From NCBI GenBank assembly GCA_036010965.1, contig DASCMO010000148.1:1-58524 (forward strand): a stretch of DNA of 58,524 nt, written 5' to 3'. The notes beneath the pieces are model-generated. The model worked only from the letters and a program-made list of their open reading frames with translations. It was not told the DNA's origin and did no database searches. Below, in pieces: positions 52,645 through 58,524 of this stretch; position 1 is the stretch's first letter; every line of letters starts with the position of its first letter. This DNA comes from GCA-2686265 sp036010965. GTDB taxonomy: Bacteria; Planctomycetota; UBA1135; GCA-002686595. The position numbers and the translations under genes were made by a program.

Positions 52645-54759
52645 TCAGTTCGCCACGGGCTCGCTGTTGACGGCCTTGGCCGACAGCTTGACCTTCCCGC
52701 GGTCGTCGACGTTGATCACGATGACCTCGATCTTGTTCCCGACGTCGACCACGTCCGTGACCTTGTCCACGAAGCCCTCGGCGAGCTCGGAGATGTGGCA
52801 CAGACCCTCGACTCCGGGGAGGATCTCGATGAAAGCGCCGAAGTCACGCACGCTCTTCACCTCGCCGGTGTAGCGCGTCCCGATCTTGGGCGTCTCGCAC
52901 ATGGCTCGGATGGCCTCGGCGCAGGCCGTGACCTGAGGGCTGTCGGTGCCGAAGACCTGCACGTGCCCGTCGTCGTCCAGGATCGAGATCCGGACGCCGT
53001 ACTGCTCCTGCATCCCCTTGATGTTCTTGCCACCGGGGCCGATCAGGAACCCGATCTTCTCGCCGGGGATCTTGACCGCCACGAAGCGCGGAGCGTACTC
53101 GGAGATGTCGGCGCTCGGCTGGGGGACGGCCTCCAGCATCTTGCGCAGGATGAAGCGCCGGCCATCGCAGGCCTGGGTGAGGGCGGTCTCGAGCAGCTGC
53201 CTGCTCACGCCCTTGATCTTGATGTCCATCTGCAGGGCCGTGATCCCCAGACCCGAACCGGCGACCTTGAAGTCCATGTCGCCGTTGTGGTCCTCGGAGC
53301 CCTGGATGTCCGACAGGATCGCTGTCTTATCACCCTCCTGAACGAGCCCCATGGCAATGCCCGCAACGGGCTGGGTGATGGGCACGCCAGCCAGCATCAA
53401 GGACAGGCAGCCGCCGCACACGCTCGCCATCGAGGAGGAGCCGTTGGACTCCATGATGTCCGACACGATGCGGATCGTGTAGGGGAAGACCTCCTTGGAG
53501 GGGAGCACCGCCATCAGCGAGCGCTCGGCCAGCATGCCGTGGCCAATCTCGCGCCGCCCCGGACCCATGAGGCGCCTGGTCTCGCCCACGCTGTAGGGCG
53601 GGAAGTTGTAGTGCAGGTAGAAGTTCTTGCGGTACTCCTTCTCGAGCCCATCGATGATCTGCTCGTCGTCGGGGGTTCCCAGGGTGGTGCTGACCAGGGC
53701 CTGGGTCTCGCCGCGCGTGAAGAGCACCGAGCCGTGCTGGCGCGGGATCAGGTTGGGGACGATGGTGATCTCGCGGACCTCGTCCGTTTTGCGCCCGTCG
53801 GTACGCTTGCCCTCCAGGATGCACTCGCGCTCCACGCTGCCCTTGAGGGCGCTGAACGCGCCCTTGACTGCCTTGCTGCGCTTGCCGAGCTCGATCTCGT
53901 CGGTGATCCCCTCGGTCAGGGCCGCCAAGCACTGGTCGCGAACGGTCTTGATGGCGGCATCCCGCTCATGCTTGCCGGTGGTGAAGATCACGGCCTTGAC
54001 GTCGTCGTGGTAAACGGCGACGGCGTCAGCCAGCTGGGTGTCGCCCTGGGGCTTGGTCCACTCGAGCGCGGGCTTGTTCACCTGCGCGTTGAGCTCATCC
54101 ACGAGGCTGACGATCTCGCCGATGATCTGCCCCGCCAGCTCGAGAGCATCAAGCATCTCTTCCTCGGTCAACTCGCTGGCCGAGGCCTCGACCATGGCGA
54201 TGCCTTTGCCATGGCCTGCGACCACGAGGTTCAGGCGCGAGGAGTCCCTGAGGGCCTCGTCGGAAGGGAAAGGAACCAACTGACCGTCGATGTGTCCGAT
54301 GCGGACCGCGCCGAGGGTCTCGTCAAAGGGCAGGCCGCTGATCCGGACGGCGGCGAAGGCGGCGATCATGGCCGCGATGTCATTGCTGTTCTCGCCGTCG
54401 TAGCAGAGGGCGGTGCACATCACCTGGGTCTCCTGCTTGAAACCGTCGGCAAACATCGGCCGGATGGACCGGTCGATCATGCGCATGGTCAGGATCTCCT
54501 TGGTGTTCGGACGACCCTCGCGCTTGAAGAAGCCGCCCGGGATCTTGCCCGCGGCCTCCGTTTTCTCGCGGTAGTCGACCTGCAGGGGGAAGAAGTCCAG
54601 CCCCTCCCGCATCCCGCCCGCTGTCGCCGCGGCGAAGCACATGCTGCCGTCCACGGCGCAGATTACGCTGCCGTTGGCCTGACGCGCCACGAGGCCCGTC
54701 TCCAGGGAGATCTTTCTCCCGCCGATCGTTCGTTCCACTCGTTTTCTCGTGTCTGTCAT
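52645..54759 (-). CDS. pnp: Polyribonucleotide nucleotidyltransferase (PNPase)
   Basis: 704 aa, full length; 3'-5' phosphorolytic RNA degradation. Two RNase PH domains (first with REGLDFFPLQVDYREK, second with TRGETQALVSTTLGTPDDEQIIDG and MLAERSLMAVLP), then the KH domain (KIGFLIGPGGKNIKGMQEQYG region) and the S1 domain (TGEVKSVRDFGAFIEILPGVEGLCHISEL). GAGGA precedes ATG 54759. Downstream of rpsO, the conserved pairing; hairpins in the 230-base gap may mark processing. Confidence 0.97.
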   Translation of the reverse strand: MTDTRKRVERTIGGRKISLETGLVARQANGSVICAVDGSMCFAAATAGGMREGLDFFPLQVDYREKTEAAGKIPGGFFKREGRPNTKEILTMRMIDRSIRPMFADGFKQETQVMCTALCYDGENSNDIAAMIAAFAAVRISGLPFDETLGAVRIGHIDGQLVPFPSDEALRDSSRLNLVVAGHGKGIAMVEASASELTEEEMLDALELAGQIIGEIVSLVDELNAQVNKPALEWTKPQGDTQLADAVAVYHDDVKAVIFTTGKHERDAAIKTVRDQCLAALTEGITDEIELGKRSKAVKGAFSALKGSVERECILEGKRTDGRKTDEVREITIVPNLIPRQHGSVLFTRGETQALVSTTLGTPDDEQIIDGLEKEYRKNFYLHYNFPPYSVGETRRLMGPGRREIGHGMLAERSLMAVLPSKEVFPYTIRIVSDIMESNGSSSMASVCGGCLSLMLAGVPITQPVAGIAMGLVQEGDKTAILSDIQGSEDHNGDMDFKVAGSGLGITALQMDIKIKGVSRQLLETALTQACDGRRFILRKMLEAVPQPSADISEYAPRFVAVKIPGEKIGFLIGPGGKNIKGMQEQYGVRISILDDDGHVQVFGTDSPQVTACAEAIRAMCETPKIGTRYTGEVKSVRDFGAFIEILPGVEGLCHISELAEGFVDKVTDVVDVGNKIEVIVINVDDRGKVKLSAKAVNSEPVAN

Positions 54760-54909
54760 CACTATTTTTTTCCTCGTCTGTCTCTGACGGCCGCGCCTTT
54801 TCTCTTTTCTTGGCGACGCGGGCCTGGCACCGATCGGAGAGATGTCCCCGACCGGAAGTTTGTCGCCGGCACGCTGCACGACGACGGGTGGTCCCTGCCG
54901 GAATCGCCG

Positions 54910-54952
54910 GCGGGGCCTCCCCGCTCGCTCTCGCAGCCGGAGGATCCGGCTG
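54910..54952 (-). promoter_or_regulatory. Two hairpins in the rpsO-pnp gap
   Basis: GCGGGG/CCCCGC (54910-54915 and 54919-54924) and CAGCCGGA/TCCGGCTG (54934-54941 and 54945-54952), both perfect with three-base loops. They follow the rpsO stop by about 35 bases. Neither has a T tract, so partial termination or an RNase III-type processing site is more likely than full termination. Confidence 0.5.
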
Positions 54953-54988
54953 GGGCTCGAGCGGGATTGGTTCTGTGGAGAGCGCGGG

Positions 54989-55258
54989 CTAGCGGCGCAG
55001 GCCGAGTCGGTCGACGAGCCCCTGGTAGCGTTCGGGGGACTTGCGCCGCAGGTATCGCAGCAGCCGGCTCCGGCGCCCGACCATTATCAGCAGGCCGCGC
55101 CGGGACGTGAAGTCCTTCTTGTGCACCTTCAGGTGCTCGGTCAGGTTCTTGATGTTCTCGGTCAGGACGGCGATCTGGACCTCGGGCGAGCCCGTGTCCC
55201 CATCCCCCGTGCAGAACTCCTTGATCAGTTCGGTCTTGCGTTCGGCTTCGATGGCCAT
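54989..55258 (-). CDS. rpsO: 30S ribosomal protein S15
   Basis: 89 aa. KTELIKEFCTGDGDTGSPEVQIAVLTENIKNLTEHLKVHKKDFTSRRGLL and RRKSPERYQGLVDRLGLRR are the standard S15 helices with the 16S-binding HKKDFTSRR segment. ATG 55258 fits the family start; the longer frame upstream is leader sequence. It binds the central domain of 16S rRNA early in 30S assembly, and in other bacteria represses its own mRNA; the leader here has two strong hairpins. Confidence 0.97.
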   Translation of the reverse strand: MAIEAERKTELIKEFCTGDGDTGSPEVQIAVLTENIKNLTEHLKVHKKDFTSRRGLLIMVGRRSRLLRYLRRKSPERYQGLVDRLGLRR

Positions 55259-55339
55259 GACGGTTGTCCTCTTCTCACGGCGTGGCTGGATGACTTGCCC
55301 GCATCCCAGGGTGGACCCCCGAGTTCCGGGTGCACCGGC

Positions 55340-55394
55340 GCCGCCTCGGAGGCGGCAAAGGACCGGTAGGGGGCGGTGCGTTCGGCCACCGCCC
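55340..55394 (-). promoter_or_regulatory. Structured rpsO leader, possible S15 autoregulatory site
   Basis: Two perfect hairpins: GCCGCCT/AGGCGGC (55340-55346, 55350-55356) and GGGCGGTG/CACCGCCC (55371-55378, 55387-55394). They lie 80-140 bases upstream of the rpsO ATG, within the predicted leader. S15-binding leaders are known in several phyla with unrelated folds, so the function is inferred from position. Confidence 0.4.
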
Positions 55395-55409
55395 GGATCA
55401 GCGCCAGAG

Positions 55410-55437
55410 AGTGTAGTGGTCCCGGCCAGCGCCACAA
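55410..55437 (-). promoter_or_regulatory. Candidate rpsO promoter
   Basis: Minus strand TTGTGG (55437-55432), 16-base spacer, TACACT (55415-55410). A start near 55402 would put both leader hairpins in the transcript. Confidence 0.35.
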
Positions 55438-55495
55438 GCCCCGGGCGAGAAACCGGGTTGCGATGACCTGAGAGGGGCCTCGCCGGGCAAGCGGG

Positions 55496-56074
55496 TCAGG
55501 GCCCCGGAGTGCGCGCGGGCATCATCTCGAGCAGATCCTCCGCCAGGCGCTCGCAGACCACATCGATCAGGGCCTGCTCCGTGGGGTGCGAGGAGCCCTC
55601 GAATCGCGTCCGCACGCGGCGCGTGATGCGCCCTCCCCAGAGCTTCTCGCCGTCGCGGACGTCGATCATCCAGGCGTCCATCACGACCGAGAGCACGCCG
55701 TGGGACACCCACAATGAGGTGTCCCAGGCCTGGACCTCCACGCGCAACACGCCGTCCTCGTCGAGTGCACCAGAGCGGTAGGAGGCCTCCACGACCTCGC
55801 GATCAACGTACTCCAGGGCCAGAGGGCTGTAGCGCCGCCGCACGAGGGCCTTCATGAAGCCCCGGCGCAGGCTGGCGGTCGGGACCGTGCCTAGCGTCTC
55901 GGCGCTGACGACCACCGGCGCGAGCACGATGTCCGCGGGCTGGACGCTCTCGAGCGCGCCGTGATGCAGGACCTCGATGTCCTCCCCAGGGTAGTCCGGG
56001 ATGGTCTGGCATGCGGCGAAGACCGCCAGCATCGAAAGCGGAGCGAGGGCTCGGCAGGCTGAATGGACGCTCAT
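55496..56074 (-). CDS. Hypothetical lipoprotein, 192 aa
   Basis: ATG 56074, with GGGGAGA six bases upstream, gives a lipoprotein signal (APLSMLAVFAAC). The mature protein contains DIVLAPVVVSAETLGTVPTASLRRGFMKALVRRRYSPLA and a beta-rich half with EVQAWDTSLW, MDAWMIDVRDGEKLWGGRI and a final helix ending in LLEMMPARTPGP. The layout (early beta strand, helix, GEKLWGG strand) resembles small outer-membrane lipoproteins of the DUF799/GNA1162 kind, but I am not sure of the family. Single gene. Confidence 0.7.
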   Translation of the reverse strand: MSVHSACRALAPLSMLAVFAACQTIPDYPGEDIEVLHHGALESVQPADIVLAPVVVSAETLGTVPTASLRRGFMKALVRRRYSPLALEYVDREVVEASYRSGALDEDGVLRVEVQAWDTSLWVSHGVLSVVMDAWMIDVRDGEKLWGGRITRRVRTRFEGSSHPTEQALIDVVCERLAEDLLEMMPARTPGP

Positions 56075-56204
56075 CTCGGATCTCCCCTGGTGCGGTGTGG
56101 CGCCGACGCCACGCGACGCCGACACCGACAGTATAGGCAACTCCCATCCCGGAGAGAAACGTCACTCGCGACGGGCTCTCGTCAGGAAGACCGAAAGCCA
56201 GGAC

Positions 56205-58524
56205 TCAGGGCAGGAGGAGCACGACCTCAGGGCCGTGGGCGAAGATTTCCTGCAAGCGGCCCACGTCGGACCACAGGAACGCGCCCAGATCCAGGCCCGG
56301 CCAGGCAAAGAGCGAGACCGAGAGGCTCACGAAGCCCTGCTCGAGTGGAGCGGGATCGCCCAGGAGCGCGAGGTCGGGCACATGGATCTCAATTGCCGCG
56401 CCCGCGGCATCGGGCGGGTCGAGGCGCCAGAGCACCCACCGGCGGCCGACCGAATCCCGGATCGTGGCCCGGTAGAGGCCGGACTGGCCCTGAGAGTCGG
56501 GCAGCACATTGCCGAACTCGATATCGAAGGCCTGTCCCCCGGTGTGGGCCGAGGGCGCCGTCACGATGGGCACGCCCACGGGGGTCAGGGTCACCGTGGG
56601 CAGGTCGGGCAGCCCGGAGAAGCGGGGCCGCAAGCCCGTGCGCGCCCCCCCCGCCTGCAGTTCAGCGTGCAGGAACAGGTCTCCGTCCAGCACGCCGCCC
56701 TGCACGAGCTGTCCGAGCTCGTCCTCGGCGTCATCGGCGATCCCGTCGGCGACGCCCGGGTAGGCGGCGCGCAGGAAGCTGGAGCCCGCGGGAATGGGGC
56801 TGTCGAAGGCCTGCCCCAGACCCACGACCACGGGGTTCGGCACGCCCGTGACGAGGGCCTCGACGCGCACCGACACGGCGGCCCCCACCAGGCCCGAGGC
56901 TGCCGAATCGAGCACCGGCAACAGGGGCAGACCGATGGGGCTCTGCTCGTCGGGGGTCGCACCGAAGATCGTGGGTTCGCTCAGGGTCGTGCCCTCCGTG
57001 CCCGAGGGCCCGGACATCAACTCCGGCCGCGGGAACGAGAGCAGGAAGGCCTTCAGGAACCCGCCTGGTGTCCAGTCGATGATGGTCCCAGCGGGGTCCA
57101 CCGCGAAGAAGGTCAGGGCCCCGAGGGTCAGGGGAGCGACTGAATAGGGGCTGGTCGTGCAGACCGTCTGCCCCAGGAAGGGGTCGAAGACGCAGGCGTC
57201 TCCCTCCTGGACCGGTCCGCCCTCGGTGCCCGGCAGGGGATCGGTGACGGAGCGCGAGCGGCTGTCAGCGAAGCGGCTCTCGAAGTTCACCAGGTCCGTC
57301 GTGGACGAGAGGACGCCCGCGGTGACCGGAGTCAGGAGCAGCTGGGTGGGAGCCATCGGGACGTCGAGGCGATCTGTGGGCACACCCTGGAAGGTGAACA
57401 GGTCAAAGCCGGAGGCGTCGACGGTGACCAGGGTCTCGCCCGCGGTCGCGGCGTCCACGAGCGCCCGCCCGTCGGCGTCGGTGAACTCCATGTCCAGAGG
57501 AGCGGGATCCACCTTGCCCCCGATCTCCTCGTGAATGAAGACTTGCGCACCCGCGAGGGGCGTCCGCGTGCTGGCGTCGAAGACCGTCACGAGCACCTCC
57601 CCGCCGGGGAGCGCCGTGCCCGGTCCGCTCGCGCCGAACTGCGTGAACTCGAGCGCCGCCTCGTCGGCCGAGTTGAGGGCCCGATCGAAGATGCGCACCT
57701 CGAGCAGCGCCGGCAAGTCGGCCGCGCTGAGCTGCCCGATGGGAACGGAAGTCGCCACGAAGCGCCCGGCGGCGTCGCTCCCGGCCACCGCCGGCAGGAC
57801 GCCGTTGGAGAAGCTCATCGAATCGGTCGTGACCGTGACCTCGACGCTGCGCAGCTCCTCGCTGGCCATCCCCACGACCGCCAAGTCGCGCAGGTCGGAG
57901 CTGTACTCGGAGAGCTGGCTGCCGTTGGAGCCGAGACCGACCAGGCTCGGCGGGACCGTGTCCAGGACCGCGTCCTGCACCCCTCCCGCTTGCGGGACGA
58001 CGTCCAGGAGGCGCACCGGGCTGGCGGCATTCCCGCGCCGTACCTGAAAGGCGAAGGCCACGTCGCCATCGGCAAGCACCGCCTCGAGGGGTGCGCTGCT
58101 GATCAGCAAACCCAGCTCCTCGGCATCCAGGATGCGGGAGGTCGAGCCCTCCGCCAGGGGCGCCGTGCGCTCGAGAGCGATGGTCAGGGTCGACTCATCG
58201 TCGGGATCGACGCCGAACAGGATGATGCCCAGCTCGTCGCCCGCGGCGGCTTGGGCGCCCAGTATCACCCCCACCTCGAGGGGCGTCGTCCCGAGCAGGT
58301 TGTCGATCCCGATCGCGTCGAAGGGGACGCTCAGGATCGAGGCCGAGATCGGCGACGGAAAATCGGCCAGGTCGAACTCGGAAGCCGTGGTGGGCAGGGC
58401 CTGCCCGGTGGCGCTGGTGATCGAGGTGCCGCCCACGGGAGAGAGTTCCACGCGCACGAGGGCCCCGGGCACTCCCAGGACCACGGGCACGCCGTCAGGG
58501 CCGACGCTCTGCCAGGTGTAGACC
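56205..58524 (-). CDS. Large surface protein with a carboxypeptidase-regulatory-like domain, N-terminus outside window
   Basis: The frame is open to the window edge (a GTG at 58490 is not a credible start), so at least 773 residues are the C-terminal part of a longer protein. About residues 300-385 in the visible part (GGEVLVTVFDASTRTPLAGAQVFIHEE ... FTDADGRALVDAATAGETLVTVDASGFD) form a CarboxypepD_reg-like beta sandwich. The rest is beta-rich with many Pro/Gly turns, acidic overall, containing VFDPFLGQTVCTTSPYS with a likely disulphide pair. It ends in hydrophobic GPEVVLLLP without an obvious sorting tag. Probably exported; function unknown. Confidence 0.72.
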   Translation of the reverse strand, partial: VYTWQSVGPDGVPVVLGVPGALVRVELSPVGGTSITSATGQALPTTASEFDLADFPSPISASILSVPFDAIGIDNLLGTTPLEVGVILGAQAAAGDELGIILFGVDPDDESTLTIALERTAPLAEGSTSRILDAEELGLLISSAPLEAVLADGDVAFAFQVRRGNAASPVRLLDVVPQAGGVQDAVLDTVPPSLVGLGSNGSQLSEYSSDLRDLAVVGMASEELRSVEVTVTTDSMSFSNGVLPAVAGSDAAGRFVATSVPIGQLSAADLPALLEVRIFDRALNSADEAALEFTQFGASGPGTALPGGEVLVTVFDASTRTPLAGAQVFIHEEIGGKVDPAPLDMEFTDADGRALVDAATAGETLVTVDASGFDLFTFQGVPTDRLDVPMAPTQLLLTPVTAGVLSSTTDLVNFESRFADSRSRSVTDPLPGTEGGPVQEGDACVFDPFLGQTVCTTSPYSVAPLTLGALTFFAVDPAGTIIDWTPGGFLKAFLLSFPRPELMSGPSGTEGTTLSEPTIFGATPDEQSPIGLPLLPVLDSAASGLVGAAVSVRVEALVTGVPNPVVVGLGQAFDSPIPAGSSFLRAAYPGVADGIADDAEDELGQLVQGGVLDGDLFLHAELQAGGARTGLRPRFSGLPDLPTVTLTPVGVPIVTAPSAHTGGQAFDIEFGNVLPDSQGQSGLYRATIRDSVGRRWVLWRLDPPDAAGAAIEIHVPDLALLGDPAPLEQGFVSLSVSLFAWPGLDLGAFLWSDVGRLQEIFAHGPEVVLLLP

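Noticed and set aside
52795..55110. 771-codon plus-strand ORF opposite pnp and rpsO
   Set aside because: Pure antisense shadow of pnp, whose KH, S1 and RNase PH motifs are intact on the minus strand.

Overview
The window is 58.5 kb of high-GC bacterial DNA, tightly packed, with gene junctions that often overlap by 1 to 22 bases and many non-ATG starts. It carries core genes of a diderm bacterium that makes Kdo-type LPS (kdsB, kdsA), a type II secretion secretin and minor pseudopilin, large Ig-like and carboxypeptidase-regulatory-type surface proteins, and a FliA/WhiG-like sigma factor. This mix, together with the style of the secreted proteins, suggests a Planctomycetota-type chromosome; that placement is inference, since no rRNA is present. 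I see no rRNA, tRNA, insertion sequence, phage or CRISPR array.

Layout. 1-5541 (+): a cut membrane glycosyltransferase, then a lipoprotein-kdsB-pyrG-DUF1844 run. 5588-9803: glutaryl-CoA dehydrogenase (-), a zinc-ribbon/EI24-like membrane protein and metG (+). 9941-11616 (-): HU, an extremely basic (AKKK)n histone H1-like protein, and rpmB. 11945-16408 (-): five consecutive genes that form a membrane-tethered Ras-like GTPase module: two TPR proteins, one of them ending in a roadblock domain, two stand-alone roadblock proteins, and an MglA-type GTPase with a Pro/Ala linker and a C-terminal membrane anchor. 16645-22010 (-): a lipoprotein with about ten Ig-like modules and a secreted beta-propeller-like protein. 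22105-27501 (+): a glycine riboswitch with an intrinsic terminator in front of gcvT-gcvH-gcvPA-gcvPB and a LipM-type octanoyltransferase. The last enzyme should supply the lipoyl precursor that GcvH needs.

27505-37110: RluA-type pseudouridine synthase (-), HD-GYP response regulator (+), secreted SUMF1-fold protein (+), valS (-), RmlD-like reductase (-), lipid kinase (+) and kdsA (+). 37107-46837 (-): secreted phosphatase family protein, a 740-base gene-free but strongly structured stretch, a sigma factor, then ybeY, pgpH-like, phoH, cdsA, uppS and purA (transcribed from purA towards ybeY). 46926-55258 (-): orphan hydantoinase B, gspK, gspD, a small secreted protein, pnp and rpsO. 55496-58524 (-): a lipoprotein and the 3' part of a large surface protein.

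The best candidate for an under-described system is the tail-anchored MglA/roadblock/TPR cassette at 11945-16408. Next in interest are the AKKK protein encoded directly upstream of HU, the riboswitch-terminator unit at 22152-22375, a plus-strand intrinsic terminator with no gene in front of it (40530-40580), and an inverted-repeat-rich gene-free region (38950-39140).
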